Below are positions 4,893 through 10,638 of a stretch of DNA of 11,967 nt, in pieces. The stretch lies in the NCBI GenBank assembly GCA_018303045.1, contig JAGVYX010000054.1, forward strand, positions 1 through 11,967. The letters run 5' to 3'. Numbering within the stretch: the first letter of the stretch is position 1; every line of letters starts with the position of its first letter. A program made the position numbers and the translations under genes. Source of the DNA: Candidatus Woesearchaeota archaeon. Lineage in GTDB: Archaea; Nanobdellota; Nanobdellia; Woesearchaeales; GW2011-AR9. The notes under the pieces were generated by a model. That model was given only the letters and a program-made list of their open reading frames with translations. It searched no databases and was not told the origin of the DNA.

Positions 4893-5053
4893 CTATGGAA
4901 AAAATGTAAATACAGCTGTAAACAGCCCATCTTCTTCGGCAGTTAGTTTCCGAACCATAACGATTCTGGGAAGATATGCTGTGGCTGAAGCCAAAATAGT
5001 CATAACAAAAACAATACTTACCCTAAATACAAGCTTTCTAAATAATTTTTCAT
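4893..5053 (-). pseudogene. N-terminal remnant of a polysaccharide flippase
   Basis: The minus strand encodes KLFRKLVFRVSIVFVM, then TILASATAYLPRIVMVRKL, TAEEDGLFTAVFTFFP and a TAG at 4893-4895. The hydrophobic stretch followed by R-x-L-T-x-E-E-x-G-L-F-x-A-V-F matches the first membrane segments of Wzx/MATE-like oligosaccharide flippases, normally over 400 residues. The ATG at 5051-5053 is out of frame: ATGAAAAATTATTT would need one more A to read MKKLF into the flippase frame. With the frameshift, the early TAG and no C-terminal part, this is a dead fragment. After the TAG a further 22 codons stay open and end at a TAA inside the direct repeat flanking the MITE-like element. A plus-strand frame at 4876-5130 is its antisense shadow. 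It lies next to a glycosyltransferase, fitting a decayed glycan locus. Confidence 0.55.
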
Positions 5054-5152
5054 GCCTTTGCTTCGGTCAAACCGTTTTTAAATGTAGTGAATTAAAATTG
5101 CACAGAACCATTATAAACAACTATACTTAATATGCGGTGTTGCATAAATAAA

Positions 5153-5250
5153 ATCTAAAATAGTCAATGATTAAATATAATCTAAAATAGTCAATGATTA
5201 AATATAATCTAAAATAGTCAATGATTAAATATAATCTAAAATAGTCAATG
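5153..5250 (+). repeat. 27-bp tandem repeat, 3.6 copies
   Basis: Perfect units lie at 5153-5179, 5180-5206 and 5207-5233, with the first 17 bases of a fourth at 5234-5250. Each unit contains AAAATAGTCAATG and then an AT-rich TTAAATATA that resembles a TATA box. All three plus-strand frames contain a stop in each unit, so it is not coding. The AAAATAGTCAATG of the last unit appears to derive from the 5' coding end of the adjacent glycosyltransferase. Confidence 0.85.
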
Positions 5251-5278
5251 TATTTCAGAATATTATAAACCAGCAATA

Positions 5279-6466
5279 ATGGGCGGCGGCGAGATTAATC
5301 TAGCCCTGGTCGCGGAAACTTTAGCTAAACTAGGCAAAGAAGTAGTAGTTTTAACTTCTTACCAGCCTGGCCTTAAGAAATCAGAAATAATAATGGGAGT
5401 TCGAATATACAGAAATTTAACTACTGGTAGAAATCCTCATTTAATTATTCAAAATTGGAAGAGATCTCTATTCTTTCCTAAATCAATTGTTAAAGAGGTT
5501 AAAAAAATTTGCAGAACCAAAAAGTTTGATTTAATTCATTTTATCGGCGCAAGCGTAATAGCTGCTAAAGATCTTGCCCCATTAAAAATACCCTTATTTG
5601 CCACCATTGAAAGTTATCCGGCGCTCTGTCCTAAAGGCGATAGAATGTATAACGGAAAAGCGGAATGCCCTTTTGTTTGCTCATTTAATAAATTTAGAAA
5701 ATGTCAAAGAAAATCTTCAGAGATTGGTAAAATGAAACATAAATGGTATTTAAAATACAATCCATTATTTTGTAATTATCTTTATAATTACTATCGGAAA
5801 CTTAATACAGCCCTAAAATATTGCAGGTTAATTGCAATCAGTAATTATGTTAAAGATCTTCTGGAAAAGCAGGGATTAGAAAGCGTGACAATCTTCAATG
5901 CCTTTGATTTTAGCGAGAAAACAACTAAAAAAAATAAAATTAAAAACAATCCACCCAAGATATTGTATTTAGGTTCTTTAACTAATTTTAAAGGGCCGCA
6001 AATTTTATTGCAAGCCCTAAAAGGATTGCCCTACCGCTGCGACTTATATGGAGAAGGCCCCTTAAAAAACGAACTTAATCAATATATTATTAAAAATAAT
6101 CTTAATGCGGCAATTAATAATCCCGTCCCTCCAGAAAAACTTAAAGAATTGTATCTGCGATACGATTTGGTAGTTTATCCTTCATTATGGCCCGAACCAT
6201 TCGGGAGAATTCCGATTGAAGCTTTAAGTAAAGAAATTCCTATTTTAGCATCTAAGATTGGAGCTATTTCAGAAACAGTCCAATCTAATCCATTTTTATT
6301 TGAACCTGGCAACATATTGCAGTTAAATCAAAAAATAAAAGAAATTCTTAACCCCCGAGAAAAAATTGGCTTTAAACTTAAGATTCTCCGAGATAATTAT
6401 TCTAAAGAAAATATCATCAGAAAATTGTTAGTGGTTTACCAGAATAATATTAAAGACTATGCCTGA
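5279..6466 (+). CDS. GT4-family glycosyltransferase, 5' end disrupted
   Basis: A retaining GT-B glycosyltransferase of family 4, cytosolic or membrane-associated, which transfers a sugar from a nucleotide donor during glycan assembly. From ATG 5279 it has 395 residues. Visible features are GGGEINLALVAETLAKLGKE (2-21; the family's N-terminal GG-x-E loop), a cysteine cluster CPKGDRMYNGKAEC..C..C (117-142) typical of one GT4 subgroup, LGSLTNFKG (231-239), GEGP (258-261), and the donor-site EX7E in PEPFGRIPIEAL (E306 and E314). The first beta strand is missing from this start. Upstream in frame, SEYYKPAI (5255-5278) continues the protein, but reaches a stop at 5237-5239 without an ATG, and a KIVNV-like strand lies in another frame at 5238-5252. 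The 27-bp repeat seems to have replaced the original start, so the gene may be dead or start at ATG 5279 or a non-standard codon. Confidence 0.75.
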   Translation: MGGGEINLALVAETLAKLGKEVVVLTSYQPGLKKSEIIMGVRIYRNLTTGRNPHLIIQNWKRSLFFPKSIVKEVKKICRTKKFDLIHFIGASVIAAKDLAPLKIPLFATIESYPALCPKGDRMYNGKAECPFVCSFNKFRKCQRKSSEIGKMKHKWYLKYNPLFCNYLYNYYRKLNTALKYCRLIAISNYVKDLLEKQGLESVTIFNAFDFSEKTTKKNKIKNNPPKILYLGSLTNFKGPQILLQALKGLPYRCDLYGEGPLKNELNQYIIKNNLNAAINNPVPPEKLKELYLRYDLVVYPSLWPEPFGRIPIEALSKEIPILASKIGAISETVQSNPFLFEPGNILQLNQKIKEILNPREKIGFKLKILRDNYSKENIIRKLLVVYQNNIKDYA

Positions 6467-6542
6467 AAATTAGAAATCTTAAAAGAGTTTAGATTATTTT
6501 TGGTTGATTTAATAGCCTGCTGGTTTAATAACCCGCTAGTTG

Positions 6543-6659
6543 TCTAAGATACATTCTCCTGAAAAAACCTTTCATAAACCAGCCGTAGTAGAAATTCTTC
6601 AGGATAAACTTCTGATTCCGGCAGATGCAGATTCAACTGCAGACCTTGGATTTAGATAA
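6543..6659 (+). pseudogene. Possible N-terminal fragment of an RsmH-like methyltransferase
   Basis: The frame reads SKIHSPEKTFHKPAVVEIL, then QDKLLIPADADSTADLGFR and a TAA. The H-K-P-(hydrophobic)-E start and the later D-S-T-A-D-L resemble the N-terminus of 16S rRNA m4C1402 methyltransferase (H-x-P-V-x-x-x-E followed by V-D-x-T-L-G), but the match is short and the glycine-rich SAM motif is absent. There is no ATG; a TTG at 6540 is the only upstream start candidate. If correct, it is a dead fragment of about a tenth of the gene. RsmH is mainly bacterial, which adds doubt. Confidence 0.25.
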
Positions 6660-6665
6660 ACAATT

Positions 6666-6727
6666 AAAGAAACAGCGATTTCTGCTCCTTTCATTTAAAG
6701 AAACAGCGATTTCTGCTCCTTTCATTT
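6666..6727 (+). repeat. 31-bp tandem duplication
   Basis: Two identical 31-bp units lie at 6666-6696 and 6697-6727. Each contains AGAAACAGCGATTTCT, a 5-bp inverted repeat with a 6-nt loop. There are no spacers between the units, so this is not a CRISPR array. Confidence 0.85.
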
Positions 6728-6743
6728 AGTTCGAATTTAATAA

Positions 6744-6838
6744 TATAGATAATTCTCTTGATTTGGATACATTATTTTAATTATCTATCATCAGATAACT
6801 CCTACTAAAATATACTCTAATCATCAGAATTATCTATA
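6744..6838. repeat. 13-bp inverted repeat enclosing 69 nt
   Basis: TATAGATAATTCT (6744-6756) and AGAATTATCTATA (6826-6838) are perfect inverted repeats. A third copy of the core, AATTATCTAT, lies between them at 6779-6788 and forms its own small hairpin with AGATAA at 6793-6798. No target-site duplication is visible. It could be a degenerate small mobile element or a structured RNA. Confidence 0.6.
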
Positions 6839-6918
6839 CATTCCATCGTAGGCGATTTTTATCTTCAGGCCAGGCTGACGCAATAATTTTTTCATACGTT
6901 TATCTTAGTTAATTTCAT

Positions 6919-6924
6919 AAAAAA
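6919..6924 (-). terminator. T6 tract after argS
   Basis: On the minus strand a run of six T residues begins 4 nt after the argS stop codon. It fits T-tract termination in archaea; no stable hairpin precedes it. Confidence 0.4.
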
Positions 6925-6927
6925 TTA

Positions 6928-8634
6928 TCACATCTCTTCCAACACTTTAATTCCCAATAATCCCAAGCCCAGACTTAATACCTGCCTTACTGCGCTGGCT
7001 AATTCCAATCTGGTTTTCATTAATTTTTCATCATCTGAAATAATCTTCCGAGCATGATAAAATTCATTAAACTGCTGCGCCAAATCCAGCAAATATCGGC
7101 ATAACAGGTGGGGTTTGTATTGTTGGGCGGCATCCCTAATCTGTTCTGGAAATTTGGAAAGCAATAATATTAAATTATGCTCGTTAATTTCAGCTAATTT
7201 AGAATAATCCAATTTAGAATAATTCAATTTTCCTAAAACTTTTCCAGCTTTTCTTAATACCGAGCTGGCGCGGGCATACGTATACTGCAGATACGGGCCG
7301 GTTTCGCCTTCAAATTTTAAGGATTCTTCCGGATTAAAGACTATATCTCTAACTGGATCGGTTTTAAGCATATAGAATTTTATGGCTGCTAACCCGATTT
7401 TTTCAGCTCGATCTTCTCTCTCTTTCTGAGACAAATTAGGATAGCGCTCATTAACTTCTTTTAGGGCTAAAGAAGAGATTTCATCCATGAGATCATCAGC
7501 ATCAATCACCGTGCCTTCACGGGATTTCATTCTTCCGGAAGGCAAATGAACTAATCCATAACCTAGATGATATAATTTTCCAGCAAATGGCTTCTGCAGC
7601 AATTCAATAATTTTAAATAACTGCCTAAAATGCAGATTTTGTTCTGAAGCAACGACATAAAGGGATTGATCATACTTATAATCCTTATAGCGCTGTTCAG
7701 CCAGATAGAGGTCTTGAGTTATATAAACACTGGTTCCGTCGCAGCGAAGGACAACTTTATTTGGCAGCCCATAACTTTCTAGAGGAGCAACAATATTTTT
7801 GTTATCATCTTTGACAAAAACTCTTTTTTTCAATCCAGCAAAGACTACTTTCTTGCCTGACTCATATAATTCTGATTCATAATATTCCCGATCAAAAGCG
7901 ATGCCAAAACGCTGATAGGTCTCTTTAAACCCGTTTAACACCCAAAAATTCATTTTTTTCCATAATTTTAAAACTTTGGAGTTCTTCATCTCCCATTGAT
8001 ATAATAATTCTTGAGCTTCTTTCATTAATTCCGGCTGTTTTTTATTTTTCTGCGCAAATAAGACATAATAATCGCCCACAAAATGATCTCCTTTCTTATC
8101 CGGCTGCTTATCCTTTCCCCATTTCTGATAAGCCACCATGGACTGGCAGATATGGATCCCCCGGTCGTTAACAATATTAACTGGAGAAACTTTATTTCCC
8201 TGAAAATCCAACAAGTTAACCATCGCGCTGCCCAAAGCCATGTTGCGCATATGCCCTAAATGCAGCGGTTTATTGGTATTCGGCCCGCAGTATTCCAGAA
8301 CAATTTTTTTACCTGCATTATTTTTACCATTTTTGCCATAATTGGCTTTCTGTTGTTTTATTTCAGTTAAAACCGTTTCAGCTAAGGTTGTTTTATCCAC
8401 AAAAAAATTAAGATAAGGGCCAACTACTTCCAATTTAGCTAGAAATTTAGGAAGCTTAATTTTTTCTTTCAGCCTTAACGCCGCCTCTTTAGGATTGCCG
8501 CCCAATTTGAAGCAGGAAAAGGCATAATCGCCTAACTTGGAATCTGGAGGCGCAGAGATTAATGGCTCGATTTCCGGTACAGGCAATTTAGTTGATTTAG
8601 CTAATAATAAGATAATTTCTTTCTTAAAATCCAT
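6928..8634 (-). CDS. argS: Arginyl-tRNA synthetase
   Basis: A 568-residue class I aminoacyl-tRNA synthetase that charges tRNA-Arg with arginine using ATP, in the cytosol. The N-terminal additional domain (about 1-90) is followed by the catalytic Rossmann fold with VLEYCGPNTNKPLHLGH (112-128), in which HLGH (125-128) is the ATP-binding HIGH motif, and NDRGIHICQSM (156-166). The KMSKS-equivalent loop is GRMKSREG (367-374). The DALR-type anticodon-binding domain occupies about 445-568, opening with TGPYLQYTYARASSV (445-459). The length is normal for the family. The ATG at 8634 lies about 26 nt from a TATA box, so the transcript is probably leaderless. It is divergent from the radical SAM gene and convergent with the glycosyltransferase. 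It ends with TGA and a T6 tract. Confidence 0.96.
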   Translation of the reverse strand: MDFKKEIILLLAKSTKLPVPEIEPLISAPPDSKLGDYAFSCFKLGGNPKEAALRLKEKIKLPKFLAKLEVVGPYLNFFVDKTTLAETVLTEIKQQKANYGKNGKNNAGKKIVLEYCGPNTNKPLHLGHMRNMALGSAMVNLLDFQGNKVSPVNIVNDRGIHICQSMVAYQKWGKDKQPDKKGDHFVGDYYVLFAQKNKKQPELMKEAQELLYQWEMKNSKVLKLWKKMNFWVLNGFKETYQRFGIAFDREYYESELYESGKKVVFAGLKKRVFVKDDNKNIVAPLESYGLPNKVVLRCDGTSVYITQDLYLAEQRYKDYKYDQSLYVVASEQNLHFRQLFKIIELLQKPFAGKLYHLGYGLVHLPSGRMKSREGTVIDADDLMDEISSLALKEVNERYPNLSQKEREDRAEKIGLAAIKFYMLKTDPVRDIVFNPEESLKFEGETGPYLQYTYARASSVLRKAGKVLGKLNYSKLDYSKLAEINEHNLILLLSKFPEQIRDAAQQYKPHLLCRYLLDLAQQFNEFYHARKIISDDEKLMKTRLELASAVRQVLSLGLGLLGIKVLEEM

Positions 8635-8656
8635 GGTTTAACAAAATGAATCTGGA

Positions 8657-8664
8657 TTTATATA
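8657..8664 (-). promoter_or_regulatory. TATA box of argS
   Basis: On the minus strand TATATAAA is centred about 26 nt upstream of the argS ATG at 8634. This is the distance expected between a TATA box and a transcription start at the A of ATG, and no ribosome binding site precedes the start. Confidence 0.65.
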
Positions 8665-8684
8665 CATTATGCTCTTTTTGATGA

Positions 8685-8729
8685 TTTAGTTGCGGACAAA
8701 AGTAGGTTATAGGTTTTTCCGCAACTAAA
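8685..8729. repeat. 12-bp inverted repeat in the argS/radical SAM gap
   Basis: TTTAGTTGCGGA (8685-8696) and TCCGCAACTAAA (8718-8729) are perfect complements around a 21-nt loop. The arms lie just upstream of the argS TATA box. It could be an operator, a hairpin in an antisense RNA, or part of a small mobile element; no flanking duplication is seen. Confidence 0.65.
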
Positions 8730-8745
8730 GTTTGAAAGGCCGATG

Positions 8746-8795
8746 TATACCAAAGGACACAAAATTCTGTTCGGAATTTTGAGTCTTTTGGTATA
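8746..8795. repeat. Palindromic hairpin element, copy C
   Basis: TATACCAAAGGAC and GTCTTTTGGTATA form the outer arms, with one G-T wobble, and CAAAATTC/GAATTTTG the inner arms. The left 14 bases match copy A and the right 38 bases match copy B exactly, so it looks like a combination of the two. It lies between divergent promoters, where a terminator would not be expected, which favours a dispersed repeat. Bases 8803-8816 just downstream form a separate perfect 14-bp palindrome, AATAACCGGTTATT. Confidence 0.7.
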
Positions 8796-8891
8796 TTCTT
8801 TTAATAACCGGTTATTCCGGTCTGGTTCTTTTAAAGCAATCAGCAGGTAAACCATAGCAGTATCCTTTAAGCACTTAGTTATAGCGCTTAA

Positions 8892-8899
8892 TTATAAAG
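8892..8899 (+). promoter_or_regulatory. TATA box of the radical SAM gene
   Basis: ATTATAAA is centred about 32 nt before the ATG at 8928, predicting a leader of only about six bases. It supports that start over the in-frame ATG at 8943. Confidence 0.45.
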
Positions 8900-8927
8900 G
8901 TAGCGGTAAAATTACTACTAAAAAGAA

Positions 8928-10427
8928 ATGAAAAGATTTATAATGGCGGCAATTAAAGTTGAGCTGATGTATTATACCCTCCTTGATTGTTATACTGATG
9001 AAGCTTCCGGACTAGGAGTGCCGCCCTATTTAGGCACCTATCCCAGATATCTTTTTGGCAAATTGAACAGAGAAGGGCATCAGGTAGCTTATTTAACCAT
9101 TGATGATTTGCGGTTATGGAAGAAATATGGCGGCATTAAAAAAGAAGTTTCGGTTAAAGAAAAAACTAAGATCTTGATTTATAATACTACCATTAATGAT
9201 GCTCGAGAAATATTGTCTTCTACGGAGGTATTGGTTGTAATTATGGGCGTTCATGTGCCGGGGAAATATTTAACGGCTCTGCCGGGCGCTTTACGGGAGG
9301 TTATCCCCTTAATTAAAGGCCTGCCGATGAAAAAAATCTTAACCGGCCCGGCAATTTTTGGCACGCAGCTGGAAGGCGGCAGATTTTATGAACAGGAGGA
9401 TTTAGGCCTATTTGATGAAATTAAGAACTGCAATTTTTCCTTTGTAGAATTAAAGGGATTTATTCAGGAAAGCAGGGGCATTATTAAGCAAATTCCAGCT
9501 CGCCGGGTTATTGAAATTGAAACGGGCAGAGGCTGCAATGTTGGCAAATGCAGTTTTTGCACCGAACCGATAAAGAGCAAATTTATTAACCGGCCTATGG
9601 AAGAAGTGGTTGAAGAAGTTAAATTATTTTATGATTTGGGAGCTAGATTTTTTCGTTTGGGCAAGCAGGCGGATTTTTATGCCTCCGACCGGCCGATGGA
9701 AATGTTAAGGCAGATTCGTGAACAATGTCCTGATCTGGAATTGCTGCATATTGATAATGTTAATCCCAATTCTGTAGTTAAACCGGGAGGAGAAGAAATT
9801 ACCGCAGCGATTGTAAAATACTGCACTCCGGGAAATATTGCGGCTTTTGGCGTAGAGAGTTTTGATTCTGGGGTGGTTAAGGCTAATTTGTTAAATACCT
9901 CCCCACTTATCGCTTACAAGGCTGTGGAAATAATCAATAAGCATGGCGCGGAACGCGGAGGAAACGGCCTGCCTAAATTTTTGCCGGGAATAAATATTAT
10001 TTTTGGATTATTGAATGAAACTAAAGATACTAATTCTAAAAATATGGAAATGCTGCAGAAAATTATTGATCGGGGGTTGTTATTACGGAGAATTAACATC
10101 CGGCAGGTTGCGGTTTTGCCCAATACTTATCTGGAAAAACATGGTGGCAATAAGTATTTGCGAAAGAATAAGCATTTATACTGGAAATGGCGCAATGAAA
10201 TCAGGCAAAAGATAGATCGTCCGATGCTGGCCAAGATTCTGCCTAAAGGAACAATTTTGACTGATGTTTATACCGAAATGTATGACGGCAAAACCACTTT
10301 CTGCCGGCAGATGGCCACTTATCCGTTAGTGGTTGGAGTGAAGGGGCGGTTGCCTTTAGGCCAGAAAATAAAGATTAAAGTGGCTGGTTATATGCTGAGG
10401 AGTATTGTAGGTGAAGTGGTAGAATGA
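8928..10427 (+). CDS. Radical SAM protein with B12-binding-like N-terminus and TRAM-like tail
   Basis: A 499-residue protein resembling the archaeal family COG1031, whose reaction is unknown. The N-terminus carries LLDCYTDEASGLGVPPY (18-34), LGTYPRY (35-41), and an alternating strand-helix region up to about 180 that resembles a cobalamin-binding fold, though no D-x-H-x-x-G motif is evident. The radical SAM domain begins at EIETGRGC (196-203): cysteines 203, 208 and 211 (spacing CX4CX2C rather than the usual CX3CX2C) should bind a 4Fe-4S cluster that cleaves S-adenosylmethionine. GVES (308-311) and PGINIIFGLLNE (353-364) fit later barrel strands. Residues about 468-499 (VVGVKGRLPLG to SIVGEVVE) resemble a TRAM RNA-binding domain. 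With argS and truD nearby, a tRNA-modifying role is plausible but inferred. The start is ATG 8928; ATG 8943 is possible. It ends at TGA overlapping an ATGA. Confidence 0.85.
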   Translation: MKRFIMAAIKVELMYYTLLDCYTDEASGLGVPPYLGTYPRYLFGKLNREGHQVAYLTIDDLRLWKKYGGIKKEVSVKEKTKILIYNTTINDAREILSSTEVLVVIMGVHVPGKYLTALPGALREVIPLIKGLPMKKILTGPAIFGTQLEGGRFYEQEDLGLFDEIKNCNFSFVELKGFIQESRGIIKQIPARRVIEIETGRGCNVGKCSFCTEPIKSKFINRPMEEVVEEVKLFYDLGARFFRLGKQADFYASDRPMEMLRQIREQCPDLELLHIDNVNPNSVVKPGGEEITAAIVKYCTPGNIAAFGVESFDSGVVKANLLNTSPLIAYKAVEIINKHGAERGGNGLPKFLPGINIIFGLLNETKDTNSKNMEMLQKIIDRGLLLRRINIRQVAVLPNTYLEKHGGNKYLRKNKHLYWKWRNEIRQKIDRPMLAKILPKGTILTDVYTEMYDGKTTFCRQMATYPLVVGVKGRLPLGQKIKIKVAGYMLRSIVGEVVE

Positions 10428-10443
10428 GTAGAGTCAAACTATC

Positions 10444-10471
10444 AAAACAGATCTCTTAAAACAGATCTCTC
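10444..10471 (+). repeat. 14-bp tandem duplication
   Basis: AAAACAGATCTCTT (10444-10457) is followed directly by AAAACAGATCTCTC (10458-10471). Its length is not a multiple of three, so it would shift any reading frame crossing it, and the short frame from ATG 10424 does end inside it. Confidence 0.75.
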
Positions 10472-10608
10472 TTATTTGGTTGCTCCATTAGCCTTAGTCT
10501 TTGGTTTGAAGCAATGTTTAGATGTTAGCAGGTATTCCCAATCCCGGTTGGAATCATTAATGGCTGAACAGGAGCGGAAAATAAAGATTAAGCATTTACC
10601 CCTCAACA

Positions 10609-10616
10609 TTTATAAA
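10609..10616 (+). promoter_or_regulatory. TATA box of truD
   Basis: TTTATAAA is centred about 26 nt before the truD ATG at 10639, the same spacing as at argS. No ribosome binding site is present, so the message is probably leaderless. Confidence 0.6.
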
Positions 10617-10638
10617 ATTGCCGCCTTCTTGATAATAA

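Larger units (their letters stand above)
4692..5278. other. Gene-poor region with element, remnant and tandem repeats
   Basis: This 587-nt stretch between the interrupted membrane ORF and the glycosyltransferase contains no intact gene that I can support. It holds the MITE-like element, the antisense flippase remnant, a small hairpin at about 5131-5146 (TATGC, 6-nt loop, GCATA) and the 27-bp tandem repeat. Its composition is strongly AT-rich near the repeats. Confidence 0.6.
6467..6927. other. Non-coding region with fragment and repeats
   Basis: This 461-nt gap between the convergent glycosyltransferase and argS has no intact gene. It contains a T-run just after the glycosyltransferase (near 6496-6500), a 38-codon fragment at 6543-6659, a 31-bp tandem repeat, a 13-bp inverted repeat at 6744-6838, and a 21-residue minus-strand frame (6895 down to 6830) that reads KIKIAYDGMYR and stops inside the inverted repeat. 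Confidence 0.55.
10428..10638. other. Gap with 14-bp duplication and possible decayed ORF
   Basis: An ATG at 10424 overlaps the radical SAM stop as ATGA but its frame (MSRVKLSKQIS) ends after 11 codons. Another frame is open from 10428 to 10688 and reads VAPLALVFGLKQCLDVSRYS from 10479, with its only ATG at 10560 (MAEQERKIKIKHLPLNIYK). It overlaps the truD start and contains the truD TATA box. It may be the relic of a small gene, but I recognise no family and do not call it as coding. Confidence 0.35.

Noticed and set aside
4536..4895. TAG reassignment to pyrrolysine
   Set aside because: Two interrupted frames here contain TAG, but array member 4 and truD end naturally with TAG, and the flippase fragment has other lesions. 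Ordinary gene decay explains both.
4876..5130. 84-codon plus-strand ORF from a GTG
   Set aside because: It lies antisense to the flippase remnant, whose protein pattern is much more recognisable. The plus frame is low in complexity and has no family match that I know.
5153..6727. CRISPR array
   Set aside because: The 27-bp and 31-bp repeats are directly adjacent with no unique spacers, and no cas genes are present.
8667..8855. 62-codon minus-strand ORF upstream of argS
   Set aside because: Most of it consists of a 14-bp palindrome, hairpin copy C and the 12-bp inverted repeat. The first 20 residues look protein-like (MVYLLIALKEPDRNNRLLKE), but nothing supports a functional gene.
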